22,100 bases of DNA from JACKII01 sp963974445 (GTDB taxonomy: Bacteria; Pseudomonadota; Alphaproteobacteria; Bin95). Each line of letters opens with the position of its first letter. Position 1 is the first letter of the stretch. Both the position numbers and the translations under genes were made by a program. The notes beneath the pieces were generated by a model. It was not told where the DNA came from and did no database searches. It saw only the letters and a program-made list of their open reading frames with translations. This document shows, piece after piece, positions 13,951 to 21,696 of this stretch. The stretch is from positions 1 to 22,100 of the forward strand of contig CAXBDI010000061.1 of the NCBI GenBank assembly GCA_963974445.1. The letters are read 5' to 3'.

Positions 13951-14484
13951 CTATTTCTTCTTGCCCTCTTTGCGGAAGATGTATTCGCCCGCGTATTTCA
14001 CACCCTTGCCCTTGTAGGGTTCCGGTGGCCGCCAGCCGCGGATTTCCGATGCGACCTGGCCGACCTGCTGCTTGTCATGGCCAGAGATGGTGATTGCCGT
14101 TGGCCGCTCGCACTTGATGTCGATGCCGTCCGGAATCGGGAACAGCACGTCGTGGCTATAGCCCAATTGCAGCTTCAGGTTCTTGCCTTCGATCGCGGCG
14201 CGATAGCCAACGCCATTGATCTCCAGGTTTTTGGTGAAGCCTTCGGAGACGCCCTCAACGATATTTGCCGCCCGGGCGCGGTAGGTGCCCCACATCGCCC
14301 GCGCCCGCTGGTGCGTACCAATCGGACGAATGACGATCTGGTCGTCCTCGATCTTGCCTTCGACATCGTCATGCAGGGTAAGGGAAAGCTCGCCGAGCTT
14401 GCCTTTCGCCTTCAGGACCTTGCCGTTCAAGGTCACCTCGGTGCCTTTTGGAATCGGCACTGAATTCTTGCCTACGCGAGACAT
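13951..14484 (-). CDS. rplF: 50S ribosomal protein L6
   Basis: This is L6, located near the GTPase-associated centre of the large subunit. It has 177 residues, the same as E. coli. The N-terminus MSRVGKNSVPIPKGTEVTL and the C-terminal block with EIRGWRPPEPYKGKGVKYAG are the two diagnostic stretches. The protein contains the expected pair of related alpha/beta domains (about 1-80 and 83-170). It lies between rpsH (23 nt upstream) and rplR (2 nt downstream). Confidence 0.98.
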   Translation of the reverse strand: MSRVGKNSVPIPKGTEVTLNGKVLKAKGKLGELSLTLHDDVEGKIEDDQIVIRPIGTHQRARAMWGTYRARAANIVEGVSEGFTKNLEINGVGYRAAIEGKNLKLQLGYSHDVLFPIPDGIDIKCERPTAITISGHDKQQVGQVASEIRGWRPPEPYKGKGVKYAGEYIFRKEGKKK

Positions 14485-14507
14485 GGTTTTGCTTCCTTAC
14501 GCTCGCT

Positions 14508-14906
14508 TTAGAATACTTCGCAGAGCACTTCGCCACCGACATTCAGCGCACGCGCTTCGTGATCGGAGACAACGCCACGGGGCGTCGATAGGATCGAAAT
14601 GCCCAAGCCGCCGCGGTGCGGCTTCAGGTCTTTGATCTTCGAGTACACGCGGCGTCCGGGTTTGGAGACCCGCTGGATCTCCTGAATCACCGGTGCGCCT
14701 TCGTCGTACTTCAACTCAATCGTCAACTCGCCGATTCCGGTGCGTATGTCGCCCTCGGAGTAGCCGCGGATATAGCCTTCTCGCTGCAACACGTCGAGCA
14801 CGTTGATCCGAAGCTGCGAATGCGGCGAGCGCACGGCCGGCATACGCCGGTGCTGCCCGTTCCGAATCCGTGTGAGCATATCGGCTAAAGGATCGCTGAT
14901 TGCCAT
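14508..14906 (-). CDS. rpsH: 30S ribosomal protein S8
   Basis: This is S8, a primary 16S rRNA-binding protein; in enterobacteria it also represses the spc operon. It has 132 residues, the usual length. The N-terminus DPLADMLTRIRNGQHRRMPA and the C-terminal STPRGVVSDHEARALNVGGE are characteristic. It lies between rpsN (21 nt) and rplF. I did not find an obvious S8-type control stem near rplE here, although such sites are hard to see by eye. Confidence 0.98.
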   Translation of the reverse strand: MAISDPLADMLTRIRNGQHRRMPAVRSPHSQLRINVLDVLQREGYIRGYSEGDIRTGIGELTIELKYDEGAPVIQEIQRVSKPGRRVYSKIKDLKPHRGGLGISILSTPRGVVSDHEARALNVGGEVLCEVF

Positions 14907-14927
14907 ATGAAACCGCCTCCTTCGCCG

Positions 14928-15233
14928 TTACCAGCTAGACTTCACGAGGCCCGGCAGAGCGCCGACGGACCCAAGATCGCGCATCGCAATACGCGATATG
15001 CCGAATTTCCGGTAGAAACCGCGCGGCCGGCCCGTGACGCGGCAACGGTTGCGCACCCGGGTCGGCGAGCTGTTGCGCGGCAGTTCGGCCAAGCGCAATT
15101 GCGCCATGAACCGATCTTCCGGTGGCAATGACCGGTCTTGAATGACGCTCTTCAACTCCTTGCGCTGCTCGGAGTATTTTTTGACCAGGCGCCGGCGCTT
15201 CTGGTTCTTCTGGATCGCACTTTCTTTAGCCAT
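14928..15233 (-). CDS. rpsN: 30S ribosomal protein S14 (zinc-free type)
   Basis: This is S14, a head protein of the small subunit. The ATG at 15233 gives MAKESAIQKNQKRRRLVKKY and a 101-residue protein. The frame is open 93 bases further upstream, inside rplE, but that part is not homologous. The C-terminal block RNRCRVTGRPRGFYRKFGIS followed by GSVGALPGLVKSSW is typical. There is only one Cys in that block, so the CxxC zinc motifs of the short form are absent and this is the long, zinc-independent type. It follows rplE after 20 nt. Confidence 0.98.
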   Translation of the reverse strand: MAKESAIQKNQKRRRLVKKYSEQRKELKSVIQDRSLPPEDRFMAQLRLAELPRNSSPTRVRNRCRVTGRPRGFYRKFGISRIAMRDLGSVGALPGLVKSSW

Positions 15234-15253
15234 AGCGAAACGCTCCCTCGGCC

Positions 15254-15796
15254 CTAGCTCGTGAACGGCATTTTGAATGCGGCGAGCAAGGCTTTTGCTT
15301 CCGCATCCGTTTTTGCCGTCGTGCAAATGGTGATGTTCATCCCCCGGATTTCATCGATCTTGTCGTATTCGATCTCGGGAAAAACGAGCTGCTCGTGCAG
15401 ACCCATATTATAGTTGCCGCGGCGGTCGAACCCCTTTGCCGAGACACCGCGAAAATCGCGGACCCGCGGCAGAGCGATCGTGACCAGACGGTCGAGGAAT
15501 TCGTACATGCGCACGCTGCGCAAGGTGACCTTACAGCCAATCGGCATGCCCTCGCGCAGCTTGAAGCCGGCGATAGAGTTGCGCGCCTTGGTCACCACCG
15601 GCTTCTGACCGGCGATCTTGGTCATGTCGCCGACAGCGGCATCGACCTTCTTCGAGTCGGCAACCGCCTCGCCCACACCCATATTCAGCACGATCTTATC
15701 GAGCTTCGGGATCTGGTGGACGTTGACGTAGCCGAATTCCTTTTGCAGCGCCGGTCGAATGGTTTCGACATACTGCTCTTGGAGACGAGTTGGCAT
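15254..15796 (-). CDS. rplE: 50S ribosomal protein L5
   Basis: This is L5, which binds 5S rRNA and contacts P-site tRNA and S13. It has 180 residues, the usual length. Diagnostic stretches are PKLDKIVLNMGVGEAVADSK, KARNSIAGFKLREGMPIGCK, VTLRSVRMYEFLDRLVTIAL followed by PRVRDFRGV, and the C-terminal AKTDAEAKALLAAFKMPF. It follows rplX after 20 nt. Confidence 0.98.
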   Translation of the reverse strand: MPTRLQEQYVETIRPALQKEFGYVNVHQIPKLDKIVLNMGVGEAVADSKKVDAAVGDMTKIAGQKPVVTKARNSIAGFKLREGMPIGCKVTLRSVRMYEFLDRLVTIALPRVRDFRGVSAKGFDRRGNYNMGLHEQLVFPEIEYDKIDEIRGMNITICTTAKTDAEAKALLAAFKMPFTS

Positions 15797-15816
15797 CTGT
15801 TTTTCCTTTCCCGTCC

Positions 15817-16128
15817 CTAGTCGATTTGCTCGCCGGAGCGTTTGGCGACGCGGACTTTGCGGCCATCCTCCAGCACTTTATAGCCGATGCGCGTGGCCTT
15901 GCCGGAGTCGGCATCCCAGTGGGCTACGTTCGAGACGTGGATTGTAGCCTCTTTCTCGACGATACCGCCCGGCTCGCCCATTTGCGGCTTGGTATGACGC
16001 TTCACCAGATTGATGCCCTGCACCAGAACCCGGCTGTCGGCCGGCAGGACGCGCAGCACCTCGCCGGTGCGGCCCTTATCCTTGCCGGTCGTCACAACGA
16101 CCGTATCGCCCTTGCGAATCCGTTGCAT
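15817..16128 (-). CDS. rplX: 50S ribosomal protein L24
   Basis: This is L24, an assembly-initiator protein at the exit tunnel, with an N-terminal KOW motif (RIRKGDTVVVTTGKDKGRTG, residues 3-22). It has 103 residues, the normal length. Other conserved pieces are GINLVKRHTKPQ and GGIVEKEATIHVSNVAHWD. It begins two bases after the rplN stop codon, which suggests translational coupling. Confidence 0.98.
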   Translation of the reverse strand: MQRIRKGDTVVVTTGKDKGRTGEVLRVLPADSRVLVQGINLVKRHTKPQMGEPGGIVEKEATIHVSNVAHWDADSGKATRIGYKVLEDGRKVRVAKRSGEQID

Positions 16129-16130
16129 GG

Positions 16131-16499
16131 CTACAGCACCTCCGGCGCCAGGCTGATGATCTTCATGAAGCCCTTCGCCCGCAATTCACGGGTTACCGGG
16201 CCGAAGATGCGTGTCCCGACCGGCTCGTTATTGGGGCTCAGGATGACCGCGGCGTTGCGGTCGAAGCGGATCGACGTGCCGTCGGCGCGATGCACCTCTT
16301 TTGAGGTGCGGACAATGACCGCGCGATGCACGTTGCCCTTTTTCACGCGGCCGCGCGGGATCGCATCCTTCACGGATACGATGATGATATCGCCGACGCT
16401 CGCGGTACGGCGGCCAGTGCCGCCCAGGACGCGGATGCATTGCACCCGTTTCGCGCCTGAGTTATCCGCTACATCGAGATTGGTTTCCGTCTGAATCAT
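16131..16499 (-). CDS. rplN: 50S ribosomal protein L14
   Basis: This is L14, at the subunit interface. It has 122 residues, the usual length. It begins MIQTETNLDVADNSGAKRVQ, followed by CIRVLGG, and contains GDIIIVSVKDAIPRGRVKKG and FDRNAAVILSPNNEPVGTRI with FGPVTRELR near the end. AGGAG lies upstream of the ATG. It is separated from rpsQ by 73 nt with a GC-rich hairpin, so this point may be the boundary between the S10-like and spc-like transcripts. Confidence 0.98.
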   Translation of the reverse strand: MIQTETNLDVADNSGAKRVQCIRVLGGTGRRTASVGDIIIVSVKDAIPRGRVKKGNVHRAVIVRTSKEVHRADGTSIRFDRNAAVILSPNNEPVGTRIFGPVTRELRAKGFMKIISLAPEVL

Positions 16500-16527
16500 G
16501 GACCTAATCTCCTCAAATTTCTAACAA

Positions 16528-16542
16528 CCGGGCGGCGCCCGG
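16528..16542 (-). other. Stem-loop in the rpsQ-rplN spacer
   Basis: CCGGGC (16528-16533), loop GGC, and GCCCGG (16537-16542) form a perfect 6-bp GC stem in the 73-nt gap between rpsQ and rplN. On the minus strand it is followed by TTGTTAGAAATTTG, which is A/T-rich but not a clean T-tract. It may be a partial terminator or an mRNA processing or stability element at the S10/spc boundary. Confidence 0.4.
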
Positions 16543-16572
16543 CACTTAACAGATCAAGCAGGCAAGAGCGTC

Positions 16573-16899
16573 TCAGGTCTGAGGGCTGCCGGCGTCTGAC
16601 AATTCTTCCAAGATGTCGTCTGCGGTCTCGACGTCGAGCTCTTCGACCTCGGACGCAACGCCCAGAGCCGTACGCTCGATCGCGACCCACCGCTTTCGCT
16701 TTGACAGTGGCCGGCTTTCTTCGATCCGCACCACGTCGCCGATGTGGTAGAGGTTGCCCTCGTCGTGGGCCATGAACTTCTTCGACCGGGTGATGATCTT
16801 CTTATAGACCGGATGGGTCACGCGGCGATCGACGCGGACGATGATCGTCTTGTCGCCTTTATCACTGACCACTTGGCCTTGCAGGATGCGTTTTGGCAT
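16573..16899 (-). CDS. rpsQ: 30S ribosomal protein S17, with an acidic C-terminal extension
   Basis: This is S17, a primary 16S rRNA-binding protein with an OB fold. The core has KRILQGQVVSDKGDKTIIVR, HPVYKKIITRSKKFMAHDE and the conserved RIEESRPLSKRKRW (58-71). The total is 108 residues against 84 in E. coli. Residues 78-108 form an acidic tail (VASEVEELDVETADDILEEL and a few more). It follows rpmC after 26 nt. The tail begins right after the core, so it is not a frameshift artefact of the next gene. Confidence 0.97.
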   Translation of the reverse strand: MPKRILQGQVVSDKGDKTIIVRVDRRVTHPVYKKIITRSKKFMAHDEGNLYHIGDVVRIEESRPLSKRKRWVAIERTALGVASEVEELDVETADDILEELSDAGSPQT

Positions 16900-16925
16900 A
16901 GTTTACAGATACTTCCTAGAGAGCC

Positions 16926-17132
16926 TTAAGCAGCGGCCGTGTTGGCGCGGCGGCGTTCGGCCAAAATGGTCAGGATGCGCGCGATATCGCGGCGCACCAG
17001 CCGCACGCGCGCCGTGCTTTCCAACTGGCCGGACGCCCGTTGAAAGCGAAGGTTGAAAGCTTCACGGCGCAGCGAGGACAGGTTTTCCTGCAACTGATCG
17101 TCGGAAAGGGCACGGACATCGCCGGACTTCAT
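16926..17132 (-). CDS. rpmC: 50S ribosomal protein L29
   Basis: This is L29, a small helical protein at the exit tunnel that helps dock trigger factor and SRP. It has 68 residues from the ATG at 17132, which shares one base with the rplP stop codon (TGATG). A GTG one codon earlier (17135) is possible. The sequence MKSGDVRALSDDQLQENLSS followed by LRREAFNLRFQRASGQLE is the family's helical hairpin. The overlap implies translational coupling to rplP. Confidence 0.97.
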   Translation of the reverse strand: MKSGDVRALSDDQLQENLSSLRREAFNLRFQRASGQLESTARVRLVRRDIARILTILAERRRANTAAA

Positions 17133-17692
17133 CACTCGTCGTCCTTTTCGTCTTCGTCAGCCGCGTCGCCATCCGCCTCAGCGGTTTCAGCGGCGGTATC
17201 CTCTTCTTCCCAAGCCTCCATCTCGGCTTCGAATTCTTCGATGGAGCGCTCTTCGTAGATCACCTCTTCGCGGATTGGCAGATACGCGGGGCGAGTTACG
17301 AACTTCACACGGATCGGCAGCTTGGCCGCGGCAAGCTCGAACGCCTCCCGCGCCAGGCTTTCCGGCACGCCATCCAACTCGAACATCACCCGGCCCGGCT
17401 TCACCTTGGCAACCCAGAACTCCGGCGAACCCTTGCCCTTGCCCATGCGGACCTCGGCAGGTTTCGACGACACGGGCACGTCCGGAAAAACGCGGATCCA
17501 GACCTTGCCGATGCGGCGCATCTTGCGAGTCATCGCCCGGCGTGCCGCCTCGATCTGGCGCGCGGTGATCCGCTCCGGCTCCATGGCTTTCAGGCCATAG
17601 GAGCCAAAGCTGACCTCCGTCCCGCTCTTCGCGTTGCCGTGAATGCGGCCTTTGTGCTGCTTGCGAAACTTTGTGCGTTTCGGGCTAAGCAT
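17132..17692 (-). CDS. rplP: 50S ribosomal protein L16, with a long acidic C-terminal tail
   Basis: This is L16, near the A-site tRNA elbow and the peptidyl transferase centre. The core (1-135) begins MLSPKRTKFRKQHKGRIHGN and contains RKMRRIGKVWIRVFPDVPVS, RMGKGKGSPEFWVAKVKPGR and AFELAAAKLPIRVKFVTR. E. coli L16 ends at 136, but this protein continues to 186. Of residues 136-186, 24 of 51 are Asp or Glu. The tail first looks helical (about 147-165) and then becomes low-complexity. The reading frame ends cleanly at the rpmC overlap, so the tail is real coding sequence. Confidence 0.96.
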   Translation of the reverse strand: MLSPKRTKFRKQHKGRIHGNAKSGTEVSFGSYGLKAMEPERITARQIEAARRAMTRKMRRIGKVWIRVFPDVPVSSKPAEVRMGKGKGSPEFWVAKVKPGRVMFELDGVPESLAREAFELAAAKLPIRVKFVTRPAYLPIREEVIYEERSIEEFEAEMEAWEEEDTAAETAEADGDAADEDEKDDE

Positions 17693-17736
17693 GATCCGTT
17701 TTCCTCGTCGCTATTCTATGGTCGGGACTGACGGCG

Positions 17737-18423
17737 CTAGCCACGGCCCAACGCGACCTGCTGTTCGTTAACCCGGCGGTCTTGCGCCATCGGGTCGTGC
17801 GCCAGGATTTCGCCCTTGAACACCCAAACCTTGATGCCGCAGACGCCATAGGTCGTGTGCGCTTCCGATTGGCCGTAGTCGATCTCGGCCCGCAACGTGT
17901 GCAAAGGCACGCGGCCCTCGCGATACCACTCGGTCCGCGCGATTTCCGCGCCGCCCAAGCGGCCGGCGGCGTTGATCCGGATACCCAGGGCGCCCAGCCG
18001 CATCGCCGACTGCACCGCACGCTTCAGCGCCCGGCGGAACGCCACGCGGCGCTCCAACTGCTGGGCGATGTTGTCGGCCACCAGTTTCGCATCAATTTCC
18101 GGCTTGCGGATCTCGACGATGTTCAGAGACACCTCGCCGGAGCAACGCTTCGACAACTCCTGACGCAACCGCTCGATATCCGCGCCCTTCTTGCCGATGA
18201 TCACACCGGGGCGAGCCGAATGAATGGTCACCCGCGCCCGCTTGGCTGGCCGCTCAATGACGATCTTGGCGACGCCGGCCTGCTTCAGCCTGGTCGTCAG
18301 GTAAGAGCGGATCTTCAGATCCTCTTCCAACAGGTCGGCATAATCACGGTCCGCATACCAACGCGAATCCCAGGTGCGATTGATCCCGAGACGCAGGCCG
18401 ATCGGATTGACTTTATGACCCAT
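17737..18423 (-). CDS. rpsC: 30S ribosomal protein S3
   Basis: This is S3, which lines the mRNA entry tunnel and contributes to helicase activity. It has 228 residues, the usual length. The N-terminus MGHKVNPIGLRLGINRTWDS is diagnostic. The KH type 2 domain has the RPGVIIGKKGADIERL loop (71-86), and the C-terminal domain has GRLGGAEIARTEWYREGRVP. Its ATG shares one base with the rplV stop codon (TAATG), and rplP follows after 44 nt. Confidence 0.98.
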   Translation of the reverse strand: MGHKVNPIGLRLGINRTWDSRWYADRDYADLLEEDLKIRSYLTTRLKQAGVAKIVIERPAKRARVTIHSARPGVIIGKKGADIERLRQELSKRCSGEVSLNIVEIRKPEIDAKLVADNIAQQLERRVAFRRALKRAVQSAMRLGALGIRINAAGRLGGAEIARTEWYREGRVPLHTLRAEIDYGQSEAHTTYGVCGIKVWVFKGEILAHDPMAQDRRVNEQQVALGRG

Positions 18424-18806
18424 TAGTTTTCTTCCTCTACCTGCTCACGCACGATGATTGTCAGGTGCGCGAACGGCTTTTCCACCCGGGCGCCGCGGCC
18501 GCGAGCCCGAGCATGAAAGCGCTTCATGATCAATGCCTTGCCCACGTGCGCTTCCGACACGACCAAACGGTCAACGTCGAGTTCGTGATTGTTTTCCGCA
18601 TTGGCGACGGCGGAAAGCAGCGCCTTGCGCACCTCCGCCGCGATGCGCTTTTTGGAGTATTTCAGCGCCAGCAACGCCCGCTCCGCCGGCATACCGCGGA
18701 TGCTGGCCGCGACCAGGTTGAGCTTGCGCGGGCTGGTGCGGATATTGCGCAGGATGGCCTTTGCCTCATTGTCCGGCAAAGCGCGCGCAGCAGATGGCTT
18801 GCCCAT
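18423..18806 (-). CDS. rplV: 50S ribosomal protein L22
   Basis: This is L22, whose beta-hairpin lines the exit tunnel and is a site of macrolide-resistance changes. It has 127 residues. Recognisable parts are RTSPRKLNLVAASIRGMPAE, AVANAENNHELDVDRLVV, and the hairpin KRFHARARGRGARVEKPFAH. No deletion in the hairpin is seen. It overlaps rpsS upstream and rpsC downstream by one base each. Confidence 0.98.
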   Translation of the reverse strand: MGKPSAARALPDNEAKAILRNIRTSPRKLNLVAASIRGMPAERALLALKYSKKRIAAEVRKALLSAVANAENNHELDVDRLVVSEAHVGKALIMKRFHARARGRGARVEKPFAHLTIIVREQVEEEN

Positions 18807-19084
18807 TAGCGCCGCCTCGCTTTCTTGTCGGCCTCATGGCCATAGAACGTGCGGGTGGGGGCGAATTCGCCGAGCTTGTGCCCGACCATCTGCTCGTTCA
18901 CCTGCACCGGAATGAATTTGTGGCCGTTGTAAACGCCGAAGGTCAGGCCGACGAATTGCGGCAGGATCGTCGAGCGTCGCGACCAGGTTCGAATGATGTC
19001 ATTGCGGCTCGATTCGCGTGCGGCGTCTGCTTTCTTCAGCAGATACCCGTCCACGAACGGACCCTTCCATACAGAGCGTGCCAT
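18806..19084 (-). CDS. rpsS: 30S ribosomal protein S19
   Basis: This is S19, a head protein that pairs with S13. It has 92 residues, the normal length. It begins MARSVWKGPFVDGYLLKKAD and contains TWSRRSTILPQFVGLTFGVY and GHKLGEFAPTRTFYGHEADK. It starts 17 nt after the rplB stop codon and shares one base with the rplV start (TAATG). Confidence 0.98.
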   Translation of the reverse strand: MARSVWKGPFVDGYLLKKADAARESSRNDIIRTWSRRSTILPQFVGLTFGVYNGHKFIPVQVNEQMVGHKLGEFAPTRTFYGHEADKKARRR

Positions 19085-19101
19085 CGCTTATTCGCCCTTT
19101 C

Positions 19102-19932
19102 TTATCGTTTGTGCCGCGAGCGGACGATCATTTTATCCGACGGCTTCTTCGGCGTGCGGGTGCGGTGGCCCTTGGTCGGCTTGCCCCACGGCGTCACCGG
19201 ATGACGGCCGCCGGAGGTTCGGCCTTCACCACCGCCATGCGGGTGATCGACCGGGTTCATGACGACGCCGCGCACATGCGGCCTACGGCCGAGCCAGCGG
19301 TTGCGGCCCGCTTTGCCCAGGTTGATGTTGCTGTGATCCGGGTTCGAAACCGCACCAATCGTCGCCGCACATTCCTGTGGGACGTTCCGCATCTCGCCGG
19401 AGGACAGCCGCAACAGCGCCAGACCGGCATCGCGGCCGACCAACTGCGCATAAGTGCCGGCCGACCGGGCGATCTGCCCGCCTTTGCCGACCTTCAGCTC
19501 AACATTGTGCACGATGGTGCCGACCGGAATCCGGCGCAGCGGCAACGCGTTGCCGGGCTTGATGTCGGAGCCATAGCCGGAGCGGACCGTGTCGCCCACC
19601 GCCAGACGCTGCGGCGCCAGGATGTAGGCGAGTTCGCCGTCCTCGTATTTCAGCAGCGCGATGAAGGCGGTGCGGTTCGGGTCGTATTCGATCCGCTCCA
19701 CTGTCGCATTCATATCCTGCTTGCTGCGCTTGAAGTCGATCTTGCGGTAGCGCCGCTTGTGGCCGCCGCCGCGCCAGAAAGACGTGGTGTGGCCATGGTG
19801 GTTGCGGCCGCCCGACGAGCTCAAGCCCTCGGTCAGCGCCTTGACCGGCTTGCCCTTATAGAGCGCGGAGCGGTTGACCAGCACCAGGCCGCGTTGGCCG
19901 GGCGTCATCGGTTTGTATTGTTTCAATGCCAT
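19102..19932 (-). CDS. rplB: 50S ribosomal protein L2
   Basis: This is L2, a large-subunit protein needed for subunit association and peptidyl transfer. It has 276 residues, the usual length. It contains GRNHHGHTTSFWRGGGHKRR, the GTIVHNVELKVGKGGQIARS block, and the catalytic-centre loop NPVDHPHGGGEGRTSGGRHP with its conserved His. The C-terminus ends in a basic segment. It follows rplW after 25 nt. Confidence 0.98.
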   Translation of the reverse strand: MALKQYKPMTPGQRGLVLVNRSALYKGKPVKALTEGLSSSGGRNHHGHTTSFWRGGGHKRRYRKIDFKRSKQDMNATVERIEYDPNRTAFIALLKYEDGELAYILAPQRLAVGDTVRSGYGSDIKPGNALPLRRIPVGTIVHNVELKVGKGGQIARSAGTYAQLVGRDAGLALLRLSSGEMRNVPQECAATIGAVSNPDHSNINLGKAGRNRWLGRRPHVRGVVMNPVDHPHGGGEGRTSGGRHPVTPWGKPTKGHRTRTPKKPSDKMIVRSRHKR

Positions 19933-19957
19933 CGTGCTTCGTCCTCGTCAGCGGGGC

Positions 19958-20296
19958 TCAGCGGGCCGGAATGCCGGTGGTTACGTCGATGGAATGTCCT
20001 TCCTCCAACGTCACCATAGCCTTTTTCCAATCGGCGCGGCGGCCAAGGATACCCTTAAACCGCTTGACCTTGCCGTCCATCCGCACGGTGTTGACGGCCT
20101 TGACCTTCACCTTGAACAGATGCTCCACCGCAGCGGCAATCGCCGGCTTGGTCGCATCCACCGCCACCTTGAAGGTGACCTGGTTGTGTTCGCTGATCAG
20201 GGTCGCTTTTTCCGTGATATGTGGCGAGCGCAAGACGCGCAGCATCTCGGCCTCGCTGGGTGCGACTGTGGGTCGAATTCGGCGTCCGCGGCTCAT
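19958..20296 (-). CDS. rplW: 50S ribosomal protein L23
   Basis: This is L23, the exit-tunnel docking site for trigger factor and SRP. The core begins at about residue 20 (RVLRSPHITEKATLISE) and continues through VTFKVAVDATKPAIAAAVEH and VNTVRMDGKVKRFKGILGRR. The ATG at 20296 overlaps the rplD stop codon by four bases (ATGA) and gives 112 residues with a basic 17-residue N-terminal extension. A later ATG (residue 18) would give a shorter protein, so the exact start is uncertain. Confidence 0.96.
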   Translation of the reverse strand: MSRGRRIRPTVAPSEAEMLRVLRSPHITEKATLISEHNQVTFKVAVDATKPAIAAAVEHLFKVKVKAVNTVRMDGKVKRFKGILGRRADWKKAMVTLEEGHSIDVTTGIPAR

Positions 20297-20928
20297 GCCC
20301 CCACTCCTTTGCCTAGGCGCTCCTGCAAATGCTGAATCGCCTCGCGGGTCATCACCAGGTTCTCGCGGCGTAGAATGTCATACACATTGGCGCCCTGCTG
20401 TGGCAGCACGTCGATGCCGATGATGTTCGAAGCCGCGCGGCGCAAATTGTCATCGACCGACGCGCCGGAGACCACCAGCGCCGAGCGGATGCCCATGGCG
20501 TCCAGCTTGGCCTGCAGGTCCTTGGTGCGGTGCGAGCCCGCGTCGGCGGAGTCGATAACGATCAACTGACCGGACTTCGCCTTGGCAGATAGCGCACAGC
20601 GCATGCCCATCGCCCGAATTTTCTTCGGCAGGGAGAAGCCATGGTCGCGAACCCGCGGGCCGTGAGCGACACCGCCGCCCCGGAAAATATGCGCGTTCTG
20701 CGACCCGTGCCGCGCCCGGCCAGAGCCCTTCTGGCGGAACCATTTCGACTTGGTCCGATTGACCTCGCCGCGTTCCTTCACCTTGTGGGTGCCGGCCCGG
20801 CGCTTGGCCAATTGCCAAGTGACAACGCGATTGAGGATGTCCGCGCGCACGTCGGCGCCGAACACGGCATCGCTGACTTCCAGCGAGCCGACCTCCGCAT
20901 TATCCCAATTTTTGACTTTGAGCTCCAT
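20293..20928 (-). CDS. rplD: 50S ribosomal protein L4
   Basis: This is L4, whose extended loop lines the exit tunnel; in enterobacteria it also represses the S10 operon. From the ATG at 20928 it has 211 residues; a TTG one codon upstream is also possible. The loop region TKSKWFRQKGSGRARHGSQN and FRGGGVAHGPRVRDHGFSLP are diagnostic, and the C-terminal half is the usual Rossmann-like domain. It starts six bases after rplC and overlaps rplW by four bases. Confidence 0.97.
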   Translation of the reverse strand: MELKVKNWDNAEVGSLEVSDAVFGADVRADILNRVVTWQLAKRRAGTHKVKERGEVNRTKSKWFRQKGSGRARHGSQNAHIFRGGGVAHGPRVRDHGFSLPKKIRAMGMRCALSAKAKSGQLIVIDSADAGSHRTKDLQAKLDAMGIRSALVVSGASVDDNLRRAASNIIGIDVLPQQGANVYDILRRENLVMTREAIQHLQERLGKGVGA

Positions 20929-20934
20929 CAAACC

Positions 20935-21696
20935 TTACTCTTCGCTGGTCTCGGCGCCGTTGTCATCGGCCGGAGTTTCTTCGGCGGCAGCGTCCGCAGC
21001 CGCGGCGGCGTTGCGGATGGCAGCCGGGAACGGTACGCCCTGCGGCAATTGCCGCTTGATCGCATCGCTCACCAACACATAACCGCCCTTGGCGCCGGGC
21101 ACCGCGCCGCGGACCAGGATGACGTCGTGCTCCAAATCGGTGGCGACCACTTCCAGGTTCTGAGCCGTCACTTGCTCGTCGCCCATCTGGCCGGCCATCT
21201 TCTTGCCCTTGAACACCTTGCCGGGATCCTGGCAATGGCCGGTCGAACCGTGCGAGCGATGGGAGACCGAGACGCCGTGGCTGGCGCGCAGGCCATGGAA
21301 GCCATGCCGCTTCATCACACCGGCAAAGCCCTTGCCCTTGGTTGTGCCGATCAGATCGACGAACTGGCCAGCGACGAAATGGTCCGCACCGATTTCCAGC
21401 CCGACATCGACGAACGCATCGGCTGGAACCCGGAATTCCGCCACTTTCTGCGGCGGCTCAACGTTGCGGTTGCCGAAAGCGGTACGGTTCGCCTTGGAGA
21501 CCCGCTTGGTCTTGGCGAGGCCATAGCCGATCTGCAGCGCGGAGTAGCCATCACGATCTTCGGTGCGGTGGCCGACGACGCGGCAATTGTCCAGTTTCAG
21601 GACAGTCACCGGGACGTGCTGGCCGGTCTCGCTAAAGACCCGGGTCATGCCCAATTTGGTGGCGACAACGCCGGTACGGGTGGCAGGCGTGCTCAT
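20935..21696 (-). CDS. rplC: 50S ribosomal protein L3, with a C-terminal extension
   Basis: This is L3, an assembly initiator that reaches the peptidyl transferase centre. The core contains GVVATKLGMTRVFSETGQHV, FVDLIGTTKGKGFAGVMKRH with GFHG, and PGKVFKGKKMAGQMGDEQVT in the central loop. The total is 253 residues against 209 in E. coli. Residues 226-253 form an Ala-then-acidic tail (AAAAADAAAEETPADDNGAE and the end). Its ATG overlaps the rpsJ stop codon by four bases (ATGA). Confidence 0.97.
   Translation of the reverse strand: MSTPATRTGVVATKLGMTRVFSETGQHVPVTVLKLDNCRVVGHRTEDRDGYSALQIGYGLAKTKRVSKANRTAFGNRNVEPPQKVAEFRVPADAFVDVGLEIGADHFVAGQFVDLIGTTKGKGFAGVMKRHGFHGLRASHGVSVSHRSHGSTGHCQDPGKVFKGKKMAGQMGDEQVTAQNLEVVATDLEHDVILVRGAVPGAKGGYVLVSDAIKRQLPQGVPFPAAIRNAAAAADAAAEETPADDNGAETSEE

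Noticed and set aside
19018..20019. A 333-residue plus-strand open frame opposite rplB and neighbours
   Set aside because: It is a shadow of L2, S19 and L23 coding sequence. It has no plausible ribosome binding site or domain.
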